A stretch of DNA of 64,000 nucleotides from Mayfieldus sp963781495 (lineage in GTDB: Bacteria > Actinomycetota > Thermoleophilia > Solirubrobacterales > 70-9), in assembly GCA_963781495.1 (NCBI GenBank), contig CAWAFX010000001.1, positions 102,450 through 166,449 of the forward strand. Direction: 5' to 3'. A model generated the notes under the pieces. That model saw only the letters and a program-made list of their open reading frames with translations, was not told the origin of the DNA and made no database searches. The position numbers were made by a program, and so were the translations under genes. This document shows, piece after piece, positions 54,542 through 62,457 of this stretch (position 1 is the stretch's first letter; each line of letters opens with the position of its first letter).

Positions 54542-54623
54542 TTAGGGTGAGCGACCGGACTCGAACCGGCGACCACCTGGACCACAACTCTGTGGTTCAG
54601 CTTGATCCGAGTTGATCTCAGCT
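54542..54623. repeat. tRNA-His 3'-half direct repeat, copy 1 (att-like)
   Basis: 82 bp matching copy 2 at 57021-57102 with three differences. On the minus strand, its left ~43 bases read as the 3' half of a tRNA-His gene: GTG anticodon loop TTGTGGT, T-arm GCCGG-TTCGAGT-CCGGT, acceptor strand CGCTCAC. The 5' half is absent, replaced by sequence shared with copy 2, and includes an inverted repeat CTGGACCACA/TGTGGTTCAG with one mismatch. Looks like a leftover attachment site, not a tRNA gene. Confidence 0.7.
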
Positions 54624-54630
54624 ACGTGAG

Positions 54631-55077
54631 CTATGCGCTGCGCTCGTTGAGCCCGTCCTCGAGGAGCCCGAGGACGATCCCGAACACTGCGTGGCGGATC
54701 GTCGCCTGACCGAAGGCTCGGCGGTTGCCGGCCAGCTTCGGCAGCTCCTTACGGGCAGGGTGGTAGCGGTCGACCAGCACGGTCAGCGGCCAGGTCGCGA
54801 CATGCTCGACGAGACCCGCAAGCAGGCCGCGTCGGACTGCCGACCCCGGCAGGGACGGCTTGAGCCGCGCGTATGCGGCGCCCAAGATCGCGCCGTTCTG
54901 CACGTGGAGCGCCCAGCCGATGGTTCGCCAGTCATCGCCGCGCGTCACGAGCTTGCCCAGGATCTCGATGTCGTCGTACTTGGAGTCGAAGAGGCGCTTG
55001 TCGAGCGACTGCTCGAGCGTCATCACCACCGTCGCGACCGCGCCTGCAACGCCCCCTCGCAAGCTCGTCTCCAGCAT
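54631..55077 (-). CDS. Predicted membrane protein, unknown function
   Basis: 148 residues. N-terminal MLETSLRGGVAGAVATVVMT has the pattern of small YagU/DUF1440-like membrane proteins. Later there are hydrophobic stretches (GLLAGLVEHVATWPLTVLVD; HAVFGIVLGLLED). It starts eight bases right of the first att-like repeat. Function unknown. Confidence 0.65.
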   Translation of the reverse strand: MLETSLRGGVAGAVATVVMTLEQSLDKRLFDSKYDDIEILGKLVTRGDDWRTIGWALHVQNGAILGAAYARLKPSLPGSAVRRGLLAGLVEHVATWPLTVLVDRYHPARKELPKLAGNRRAFGQATIRHAVFGIVLGLLEDGLNERSA

Positions 55078-55190
55078 CGGCCAAGCATCTCAGTGTTTCT
55101 GTGCTCATACAACCGCCGCCGACCAACGCTTCGATCGCCGATCTGCCACGTGTTGAGGTGACTTGGCGGAACCCGGGCGGACCACGGATT

Positions 55191-55505
55191 TCAAAGGACG
55201 GGATGCACGACGAGCATCCCCCGGCTCGAGACGAGATGCGCCAAGTCGTCCGCCAACTGATCGACCCGTTCGCTCCCCTGTTGCTCAAAGCGCTCTACTG
55301 CGACGATCTCCGCGATCAGCACGTAGTCGGCCTGATCGCGCGACTGTCCGGGCACGTGGGCGGGGCGCGTAAGACGCCAATCCGACACTGTGTCAAGCGA
55401 CCCGCTGACGATGTCCCGGTCGTCTGCCATCAGACGCTCAAAGTCCTCGGCCATCTCCGGGGAGCGAAGTTGAAACCACATCAGAAGGGTCGCGGGAGAA
55501 CTCAT
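55191..55505 (-). CDS. Small ferredoxin-fold-like protein, unknown function
   Basis: 104 residues from ATG 55505, preceded by GGAGG at 8 bases. MSSPATLLMWFQLRSPEMAE and DYVLIAEIVAVERFEQQGSE suggest a dimeric alpha/beta-barrel fold as in antibiotic-biosynthesis monooxygenase-like proteins. The open frame extends 59 codons further upstream, but this ATG has the good ribosome site. Weak family call. Confidence 0.6.
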   Translation of the reverse strand: MSSPATLLMWFQLRSPEMAEDFERLMADDRDIVSGSLDTVSDWRLTRPAHVPGQSRDQADYVLIAEIVAVERFEQQGSERVDQLADDLAHLVSSRGMLVVHPVL

Positions 55506-55747
55506 CAAATGGCCTCCAAGCTGTCGGTGCGGCCCCTCCCGGCCAGCGCCATCAGCGCGCTGGCCGGAGGGAGGGATCCGCCTAGTGGGTGATTGGGCTC
55601 CGAGGATCAGGCGCCATCGGATCCGCAATGCCGTTTCTGCTCGAGTCGCCCGTTGCTGCGGCCTCGTCAGCGAGTTCAGCACCCGTTCTGAGGCCGAGAC
55701 TATCCCTGGTTTTCCGGTCGGTCAAGCGGAAGTTCGGGCGAGCCGAG

Positions 55748-56953
55748 ATGCCAACGGCCTATGCTCGCGGCGTGACGGCCACGACGAGCCCGATCATCCC
55801 GGAGCTGCCGATCATCCGCGCTCGTGGGGAGGGCGAGCAGCGCACGACGTTCTTCGAGCTTTTCTTCGACCTCGTCTACGTCTTCGCTATCACCCAGCTG
55901 TCGCATCATCTGCTCGCGGACATCAGCTGGTCGGGCGCGGCCGAGACGGCGTTCATGCTCGTCGCTGTGTACTGGGCCTGGAACTACACGACGTGGATGA
56001 CCAACTGGTTCGACCCGGACACGGCGCCGGTCCGGCTCGTGCTGGTGTTCGTGATGGCCGCAAGCCTGCTGATGGCGGTCGCGATCCCGGAGGGGTTCGG
56101 CGAGCAGGCGCTGCTGTTCGCGTGCGCCTACTCGGGTCTGCAGATCGGGCGCAACCTGTTCGTTGTCGTGGTCACGCCGCGCGGCTTGTTCAACCAGAAC
56201 TTCCGCCAGATCCTGGCCTGGAGCGTACTCTCGGCGCCGCTATGGGTCGCCGGCGGCCTTGTCGACACCGAGGCGTTGCGCTGGCTTCTGTGGCTGAGTG
56301 CCCTCGGACTTGACCTCGCGGCGCCGCTGGTGACGTATTGGCTCCCGGGCGTGGGCGCTACCGCCATGAGCCAGTGGCAGATCGAGAGTGGCCATTTCGG
56401 CGAGCGCTTCCAGCTGTTCGTGATCATTGTGCTCGGAGAGAGCATCGTTCTCGCAGCGTCCACTGCCTCGCATACGGGATTGAGCCTCGAGGTCGTCGCC
56501 GCTCTCATGCTCGCCTTCCTCTCCTCGACGGCGCTCTGGTGGCTGTACTTCGGCCAGGTCGCCGGCAGGGTTTTGGAGCGGATCAGCGTGGCCACCGCCG
56601 AGGAGCGGGGCCAGATCGGCCGCGACATCTACACCTACCTACACCTCCCAATCGTGGCGGGAATCGTCCTCGTCGCGGTCGGCGACGAGCTCGTGATCGC
56701 GCATCCGACGGACGCCCTGCAGGACTCGGGAGCGCTGGTCGCGCTCGCGGGCCCAGCCCTCTTCCTCGCTGGTCTGATGGCCTGCGCCGCCAGGGTCGGC
56801 CAGGCCCAGAGCGTGCCGCGAGCCGTGGTGGTCATCGCGCTCCTCGCCGCCGTGCCGCTCGCCGCCGGCGCCGACGCACTGGTTTTGTCGGGAGTGCTCA
56901 CCGCGCTGCTGGCCGCGCTCGCGGTCGCCGAGCAGCTGCGCGGCGCATTCTGA
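55748..56953 (+). CDS. Low temperature requirement protein A (LtrA) family
   Basis: 401 residues from ATG 55748. The LtrA signature is clear: RTTFFELFFDLVYVFAITQL near the N-terminus, then AVYWAWNYTTWMTNWFDPD and ERFQLFVIIVLGESIV, with about eleven membrane helices. The family's biochemical role is unsettled. It is the only well-defined gene between the two att-like repeats. Confidence 0.88.
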   Translation: MPTAYARGVTATTSPIIPELPIIRARGEGEQRTTFFELFFDLVYVFAITQLSHHLLADISWSGAAETAFMLVAVYWAWNYTTWMTNWFDPDTAPVRLVLVFVMAASLLMAVAIPEGFGEQALLFACAYSGLQIGRNLFVVVVTPRGLFNQNFRQILAWSVLSAPLWVAGGLVDTEALRWLLWLSALGLDLAAPLVTYWLPGVGATAMSQWQIESGHFGERFQLFVIIVLGESIVLAASTASHTGLSLEVVAALMLAFLSSTALWWLYFGQVAGRVLERISVATAEERGQIGRDIYTYLHLPIVAGIVLVAVGDELVIAHPTDALQDSGALVALAGPALFLAGLMACAARVGQAQSVPRAVVVIALLAAVPLAAGADALVLSGVLTALLAALAVAEQLRGAF

Positions 56954-57020
56954 GCCGAACGGCCGGGCTTGCGGAGGCCCTTGGCAACGACCGTCGGGGG
57001 CGACAAGACACAGCGCGTGT

Positions 57021-57102
57021 TTAGGGTGAGCGACCGGACTCGAACCGGCGACCACCTGGACCACAAATGTGTGGTCCAGCTTGATCCGAGTTGATCTCAG
57101 CT
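57021..57102. repeat. tRNA-His 3'-half direct repeat, copy 2 (att-like)
   Basis: Second copy of the 82-bp repeat. The inverted repeat here is perfect (CTGGACCACA at 57056-57065, TGTGGTCCAG at 57070-57079, loop AATG), as expected for an integrase core. To its right are further TTGATC boxes at 57121 and 57131, in 10-bp phase with the two inside the repeat (57081, 57091); these could be integrase arm sites. Confidence 0.7.
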
Positions 57103-57546
57103 CGGTTGAGTTGCTTTCAGTTGATCTGCGTTGATCGGGGTTGTGTCTACTTCTATGCCCGTTTTATGCCCGCGCTAGAACGTTTGTCCGCCGCTCGGCT
57201 GGCTGCCTGCTCGGGATGTAGAGGGCCCCCGCGAGATCCTCGCCGCCTTTGAGAAGTTCTGAGGCCGCACCAGGTGTTCGTAGCCGACCCCGCCCACTCG
57301 TTGCTGGAGTAACGCGACGGACTCGTATTCATCGACGAGTTCGAGGTACGCCGCGGGCGAAGATCAAGATCTGGTCGTCAGCTCTCGTTGCGCCCCAATA
57401 TCGACGATTGACCCCGACGAACGCACACCCTTAGGCTCGGGGCCGAAGTGGCGAAACGCTGATCGGGCACGTTTCTATTGTGGTCGACTGATCGAGTATC
57501 TCGAAGGAGGCTGCAGGCGTAAAAGGGAAGAGTCTGCCTTGGGGAA
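57103..57546. other. Non-coding stretch right of the att-like repeat
   Basis: The whole gap between the LtrA gene (56953) and the papain-like gene (57647) is about 690 bases. Apart from repeat copy 2, the TTGATC boxes and the gene remnant at 57547, I see no convincing gene; short open frames lack codon bias and start signals. It is visibly less GC-rich than the flanking genes. Confidence 0.5.
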
Positions 57547-57671
57547 GCCGAGCCATCAAGGCAAGTAGCCACTGAACGCCACGTGAACCTCTCACAGAGT
57601 GGCGCGGGGGGCACCATCAAGCTGTATGGCGGCGGACTGATGCTTTGTGACCATTTTGGATGTCAAAGATA
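57547..57671 (+). pseudogene. C-terminal remnant of a protein like the one at 62458-63159
   Basis: The frame reads AEPSRQVATERHVNLSQSGA, then GGTIKLYGGGLML, running to a stop at 57669-57671. This matches the C-terminal FEPKQILSGTMQVNLSQTGA-SGTIDLYGGG of the exported protein encoded at 62458. Nothing upstream continues the match. It is a partial, probably dead copy just before the papain-like gene. Confidence 0.6.
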
Positions 57672-59317
57672 AACGTGCGCCAGGCGCCATCGCCGTCGCC
57701 CTCTTCGCCCTGCTCGCGAGCCTTCTATCCACAAATTGTGGCGACAACCCGAAAAGCTCTGCGCACAGCGCGGCCAATGCCGGCGTGTCGGTTGCCGCCT
57801 CCTCCGCAACCCAGGCCGGCGCGGCACAGCCCTACCCGGCGAACGGACAGCTTCTGGCCGACTCCGGCTTCCGGCCAGGGACGAATGGCTTCAGCTTCGA
57901 GAACTATGGGCCCGGTTATCAGGACCTGACCCCGGCCCAGCTGGTGGACCTCTTCGGGCCGCAGGTGTGCTCGAGCGGCTCGGGGATGAGCTGCGTCCTC
58001 ACTCCGCCTGCCCAGAGCTGGATGTCGTTCGAGAACAGCGGGATGCAGGGCGGGCACTGCTTCGGGTTCTCGCTTACCAGCCTGTTGATCTTCGAGCGAC
58101 GCCTCGACCCGCTCCAGTACGGAGCGCCGGGCGCCTCCCAGCTCGCCCTGGACGGAAACGTCGCCCTCCAGGAGCGCCTCGCGGAGTCCTTCTCCCTCCA
58201 GGACTCGCCGCAGGTGCAGCGCTCCGAGCTGGAGGGACCGCCGAACGCGGTCTTGAAGTACCTAGCCGGGGCCCTTCAGAGCCGCAACGACACCTACACG
58301 ATCGGGATGTTCGACCCGGCCCAGGGAGTGGGTCACGCGGTCACGCCGTACGGGATCCAGAACAACGGCAACGGCCAGTACGCGATCCTGATCTACGACA
58401 ACAACTACCCGGACATCACCCGCGGGATCAACTTCGACACCAACCAGGACACCTGGAGCTATGAGACCGCGCCCAACCCCAGCGTTCCCTCGCATCTCTT
58501 CCACGGCGAGGGGAACTCGAACGAGCTGCGGCTGATCCCCACCGGCCCCACCCTGGGCGTGCAGCCGTGCCCGTTCTGCAGCGTCACCGGGCAGACGCCG
58601 CCGCCGCCCACGGTCCGCAATGCGCCGCCGAAGCTCAACCAGAGCGGGAGCCTGAAGGCAGGCCAGTACGAGGAGGTCTCGCTGATCGGGGACAGCCTCA
58701 ACCACGGACACCTGGTGATCACCGACGCAGCGGGTCGCAAGACCGGCTTCGTGGACGGCAGGTTCGTCAACCATATCCCCGGGGCCCAGGTGTTCGCTCC
58801 GCTCGTGGACCAGGACTTCAAGGAGGCGCCGGAGCCCCGCTACCAGATACCGCGCAGCGCCCAGTTCACGGTGTCGCTGGACGGAAGCGAGCTGCGCGCC
58901 CCCGACCTGGAGTCGGTGAGCGTGATCGGGCCGGGGTACTCGGCCGTCGCCAGCAACATCGACCTGCAGCCCGACCAGAAGGCGCAGCTGCGCCTCAGCA
59001 ATGACGGCACGGCCCTCACCTACCACGCGGGCGGAGGCAAGAAGCAGTCGCCGCAACTCCAGATCGGGCTCCAGCGGCCCGGTAGCGACTACCAGTTCTC
59101 GGTCTCCACGCCTCCGATCGAGGGCGGGTCGACCGTCAAGACCGTCGCCCAGCCGGCCGCCGGCCAGGTGACCGTGGACGCCGGCGAGGTCAAGAACTCG
59201 GGCAGGTACGGCCTGGCCGTGAAGCAGATCCGCCCGTCCGGCGCGCATCCGGCCAACGGGAAGGCCGTTCACGTGCGGCGAGGTGGCTCGGCCAAGGTGA
59301 AGCTGGGCCAGCGATGA
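57647..59317 (+). CDS. Exported papain-like cysteine-peptidase-fold protein
   Basis: 556 residues from GTG 57647, with an N-terminal signal (GAIAVALFALLASLLSTNC) whose Cys could be lipidated, though the lipobox (STNC) is poor. The first domain has GMQGGHCFGFSLTSLLIF (Cys), GVGHAVTPYGIQNN (His) and YAILIYDNNYPD (Asn/Asp), in the order of a papain-type Cys-His-Asn triad. The second half is beta-rich, without known motifs. Its stop overlaps the next gene by four bases (ATGA), tying it to the RCK-RyR gene. Activity is inferred, not shown. Confidence 0.7.
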   Translation: MTILDVKDKRAPGAIAVALFALLASLLSTNCGDNPKSSAHSAANAGVSVAASSATQAGAAQPYPANGQLLADSGFRPGTNGFSFENYGPGYQDLTPAQLVDLFGPQVCSSGSGMSCVLTPPAQSWMSFENSGMQGGHCFGFSLTSLLIFERRLDPLQYGAPGASQLALDGNVALQERLAESFSLQDSPQVQRSELEGPPNAVLKYLAGALQSRNDTYTIGMFDPAQGVGHAVTPYGIQNNGNGQYAILIYDNNYPDITRGINFDTNQDTWSYETAPNPSVPSHLFHGEGNSNELRLIPTGPTLGVQPCPFCSVTGQTPPPPTVRNAPPKLNQSGSLKAGQYEEVSLIGDSLNHGHLVITDAAGRKTGFVDGRFVNHIPGAQVFAPLVDQDFKEAPEPRYQIPRSAQFTVSLDGSELRAPDLESVSVIGPGYSAVASNIDLQPDQKAQLRLSNDGTALTYHAGGGKKQSPQLQIGLQRPGSDYQFSVSTPPIEGGSTVKTVAQPAAGQVTVDAGEVKNSGRYGLAVKQIRPSGAHPANGKAVHVRRGGSAKVKLGQR

Positions 59318-61188
59318 TCCGGGACCCGCTTCACCGCGCCCCGCTCCGCGGGCTCCTGTCCCGGGGCTCATCCGGCAGACGGGGCGGGACGGCGCGGAGC
59401 CGCTCCTTCCTGTTCCTGCGCCAGTACAAGCTCGGGCTGCTGGCGCTGCTCGCGTTCACCGCTCTGCTGCTCGGCCTGATCGGCTTTCTGCAGGCGAACG
59501 AGTCACTCGTGGACGCTGCCTACGCAACCCTCTCGCTGCTGGCGCTCAACTACGTCGCGCCCCCGAACGGTGACGTCCACCTGACGCTCCAGATCGCGCG
59601 CTTCATGGTGCCCGCCGTCGCGGCCTTCGCCACCTTCACGGCGCTGGTCGCGGTGTTGAACGACCAGTGGCATCTCGCCCGCGCCCGGGTGAAGAGCGGC
59701 CATCTGATCGTCTGCGGGCTCGGCCGCCGCGGCATGAGGCTCGTGCGCTCGGTTCTGGCGGACGATCGCCCTCGCGGCTCGAACTGGCCGACCTCGATCG
59801 TCGTCATCGAGGCCGACCGGACGAACTCGAACGTCAGCCTGGCCCGGGAACTCGGCGCGATCGTCGTGATCGGCGACTCGACTGACCCGGAGATTCTGCA
59901 CGCCGCGGGCGCCCACCGGGCCGAGACGCTGATCTCGGTGCTGCCCGAGGACGTGGACAACGCCGCGGTCGCCAGCGGGATCCGCGAGCTCTGCGGCGGC
60001 CGCACCGACAGCCTCGACGCCTACTGCCACGTGACCGACATGGACCTGGTCGAGGACCTGACCAGTGCCTCGCTCGGATCCTCGGACGAGACCCTGTCGC
60101 TGGAGTGGTTCAGCGTCCCCGAGCGGGCAGCGCGCTTGCTGCTGGCCGAGCACGGTGGGCTGGTGCGCCGCTCCGATGACGGCGCGGCGCCGCACCTGGT
60201 GGTCGTCGGCGCAGACGACCTGGCCCGCGCCGTCATCGTCAACGGGGCCCGCCAATGGCACACCTTGGCCGGCGACGGTGCCGAGCCACTCTCGATGACG
60301 GTCGCCGGCGAGGGGTCAGCCGCGTGGGTGCGCCGGCTGGCCGACCGCCACCCGGCGGTCTCGCACGCGGCCCGTCTGAGTTCCTACGAGCACGACCTGC
60401 GGTCGGGGGCTCGGGTGGACGAAGCCCGGCGGGCGCTGGAGCGGGCGACCGCCGTCTTCGTCTGCGCGCCGACCGACACAGAGAGCCTGGAGCTGGGTTT
60501 CGCCGCTTCGCGCGCGGTGACCAGCGAGACCACCGTTGTGGTGCGGCTGCTGATCGAGAACGCCGGCTTCGTCCAGCTTCTGGAAGGAGAGCCGGGCGGC
60601 GGCTCTCTGCGGCTGTTCAGCATCGTCGATCGCACCTGCTCGATCGAGATGGTGACCGACGGCCTCAACGAGACGCTGGCGCGGGGACTGCACTCCGTCT
60701 ATCTGGACCAGGAAGCGGAGGGGCCCGCCGCGGTCGCCTGGGATCAGCTCGAGGACAGCTTCAAGGAGGCCAACCGCGCTCAGGCGCGCGACGTGCGCAA
60801 CAAACTCCGCAGCCTAGGCTGCCGCATCCGTCCGCTGACCGACTGGGACTCGCCCCTGCTCCGGCTCGCCGATGACGAGGTCGAATCGCTGGCCGAGGAG
60901 GAGCATCGGCGCTGGAGCCGGGAGCGCAAGCGGCAGGGATGGACGCAGGGCAGCGCCCGCGACGACCAGCGCAGGATCCACCCGCTGATCGACGTGCCCT
61001 GGCAGGAGTTGAAGGAGAACCACCCCGGCGACGCCGATTACGACCGCGACTTCGTCCGCAACCTTCCCAAGGTGTTCGCCGCGGCCGGATACGAGATGTA
61101 CCGCAAGGGCGAGCTCAGCCCAAGCGCTCAGGCGGACCGGGAACACCCCGCCGACGCTGTCGACCGGTTCAGGCCCGCTCGATCCTGA
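59314..61188 (+). CDS. Channel-like RCK (TrkA-N) protein with tandem RyR-like repeats
   Basis: 624 residues. Two membrane helices (about 37-60 and 95-115) flank a pore-loop-like segment, where a K+ channel would have TVGYGD; here it is LALNYVAPPNGD, so no standard filter. A Rossmann RCK domain follows (LIVCGLGRRGMRLV, nucleotide-binding GLGRRG at 135-140; ELGAIVVIGDSTDPEIL), then a second, degenerate RCK-like half. The end has two RyR-like repeats: AWDQL... (about 474) and EEHRRW...HPLIDVPWQELK (about 528-600). Co-translated with the papain-like gene; its 3' end overlaps the convergent RyR gene by 20 bases. Confidence 0.85.
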   Translation: MIRDPLHRAPLRGLLSRGSSGRRGGTARSRSFLFLRQYKLGLLALLAFTALLLGLIGFLQANESLVDAAYATLSLLALNYVAPPNGDVHLTLQIARFMVPAVAAFATFTALVAVLNDQWHLARARVKSGHLIVCGLGRRGMRLVRSVLADDRPRGSNWPTSIVVIEADRTNSNVSLARELGAIVVIGDSTDPEILHAAGAHRAETLISVLPEDVDNAAVASGIRELCGGRTDSLDAYCHVTDMDLVEDLTSASLGSSDETLSLEWFSVPERAARLLLAEHGGLVRRSDDGAAPHLVVVGADDLARAVIVNGARQWHTLAGDGAEPLSMTVAGEGSAAWVRRLADRHPAVSHAARLSSYEHDLRSGARVDEARRALERATAVFVCAPTDTESLELGFAASRAVTSETTVVVRLLIENAGFVQLLEGEPGGGSLRLFSIVDRTCSIEMVTDGLNETLARGLHSVYLDQEAEGPAAVAWDQLEDSFKEANRAQARDVRNKLRSLGCRIRPLTDWDSPLLRLADDEVESLAEEEHRRWSRERKRQGWTQGSARDDQRRIHPLIDVPWQELKENHPGDADYDRDFVRNLPKVFAAAGYEMYRKGELSPSAQADREHPADAVDRFRPARS

Positions 61189-61657
61189 GTCCGGCCCGGG
61201 CGAGCATCTCGGGCAGCCGGCGCACCGCGGCGCGGTCCTTTTCGCGCTCGGCCTCCGAGAGCCGCGACCACGGTACGAGCATCGGGTGGGTCTTGCGGCC
61301 CGGGTCCTTGTCGGGACCGGGCCGCCAGCCGTCACGCTCGAGATCGGCGACCCAACGCTCGTGCTCCATCCGCGCCAGCTCCTCGATCTCCTCGGCCGAG
61401 AACCGGAACGCCGGGGTGTCGTGCTCCTCTTTCGCGGGCATGATCCGGCAGCCGGCCGCGGCGAGCTTTTCCTCGATGCCCTCGGCGAAACGGCGGTTCG
61501 ACTGCCGCAGCGGCTCCTCCAGCTGATCCCAGGCGCGCAGCGACGGATTCTGCTGGGGAATCTCGCCCTGTGCCGACCGTTCGCGAACGTACCCGTCGTG
61601 CATCGCCCGTGCCAGGACCTCGATCTTCTCGCTTGCACTACGCGGCCCGGCATCCAA
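61169..61657 (-). CDS. Tandem RyR-domain protein
   Basis: 162 residues from TTG 61657, two bases after the stop of the lipoprotein gene. Repeat 1: IEVLARAMHDGYV ... RAWDQLEEPLRQSNRR ... LAAAGCRI. Repeat 2: IEELARMEHERWVADLERDG W ... HPMLVPWSRL ... MLARAGLRIE. Both match the RyR repeat of ryanodine receptors, found in prokaryotes next to TIR and other immune-type domains. It parallels the C-terminus of the RCK protein at 59314. No catalytic motif; probably a ligand-binding or docking module. Confidence 0.85.
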   Translation of the reverse strand: MDAGPRSASEKIEVLARAMHDGYVRERSAQGEIPQQNPSLRAWDQLEEPLRQSNRRFAEGIEEKLAAAGCRIMPAKEEHDTPAFRFSAEEIEELARMEHERWVADLERDGWRPGPDKDPGRKTHPMLVPWSRLSEAEREKDRAAVRRLPEMLARAGLRIERA

Positions 61658-61659
61658 AG

Positions 61660-62394
61660 TCAGGCCGCGTCCGCGGTGGCCTCGATGTGGACCCGGCGCG
61701 CCTCGTCGGAGCTGTGGCCGTCCAGCACCAGCGTCATGTGGGACGAAGTGAGATCGGCGCTGATCGTCGCCCCGTCGGCGAGCGGGTAGTACTTCGAGAT
61801 CGAGCCCAGTTGTGGCTGGCAGGGGACGAGGTCGTCATCGTCGAAGAGGCCGTTCGCCCCCCCGCCGAGCGCCAGGCCGTCGTCCACCATCTGCGCGTTG
61901 AGGTGGCCGTCCTGGTAGTTCAGGTTCCAGTACTGGTGCATGAGCCGGCGTGTCCCCTCCTTGTCCACCGCCAGCACCAGCGCCGAGAAGAAGGAGAGAT
62001 CCACGCTGCCGCCGCGGTCGGGATCGGTGCCGCCGGAGAAGGAGAACGGATTGTTCTCCCTTCCGCCCTGGCCGTCGTCGGTTGGCGACCCGGTGGCGAA
62101 AGAGAAGCTCTCGGTCCGCGTCGCCGTGCGGGCGAGCGACAGCGACTGGCCCTGCGTTCCGCAGTAGTTCCAGACCTCCATGCGGATCGTGAAGGTCCCG
62201 GTCGACTTCCTGCCCTGGGCGAGATCGGCGGCGCTCGGCGCCACGTCGCCGAGGCGCGTGGTCGAGCCGGACTTGCGGGGGCTCGTTAGGCCGCCGGCCT
62301 TGGTCGTGCCGCCATCGCTGCTCCCACCACACCCGGGGACGAGACACAGCACGAAGAGGGCCGCCAGCAAAGCCAGAACCTTCGATCGCACCAC
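61660..62394 (-). CDS. Lipoprotein of unknown function
   Basis: Starting at GTG 62394, a clear lipoprotein signal: VRSKVLALLAALFVLCLVPG followed by C (lipobox VPGC). A TTG at 62427 would add 11 residues. The 244-residue product then has a Gly/Ser/Thr linker and a beta-rich domain with NYCGTQGQSLSLARTATRTE and an acidic GLFDDDDLVPCQPQLG. No family known. Between the exported 62458 gene and the RyR gene, same strand. Confidence 0.75.
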   Translation of the reverse strand: MVRSKVLALLAALFVLCLVPGCGGSSDGGTTKAGGLTSPRKSGSTTRLGDVAPSAADLAQGRKSTGTFTIRMEVWNYCGTQGQSLSLARTATRTESFSFATGSPTDDGQGGRENNPFSFSGGTDPDRGGSVDLSFFSALVLAVDKEGTRRLMHQYWNLNYQDGHLNAQMVDDGLALGGGANGLFDDDDLVPCQPQLGSISKYYPLADGATISADLTSSHMTLVLDGHSSDEARRVHIEATADAA

Positions 62395-62457
62395 GTCATG
62401 GTATTTGCGAGCAGGCGAGGGGGTCAAGGCGGCCCAGCCGGACGCGTCACCCCGAGC

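Noticed and set aside
54542..54623. Functional tRNA-His gene
   Set aside because: Only the 3' half of a cloverleaf is present; no D-arm or matching 5' acceptor strand, and the same in copy 2.
57378..57620. 80-codon minus-strand frame as a gene
   Set aside because: No start signal, no codon bias; partly antisense to the gene remnant.
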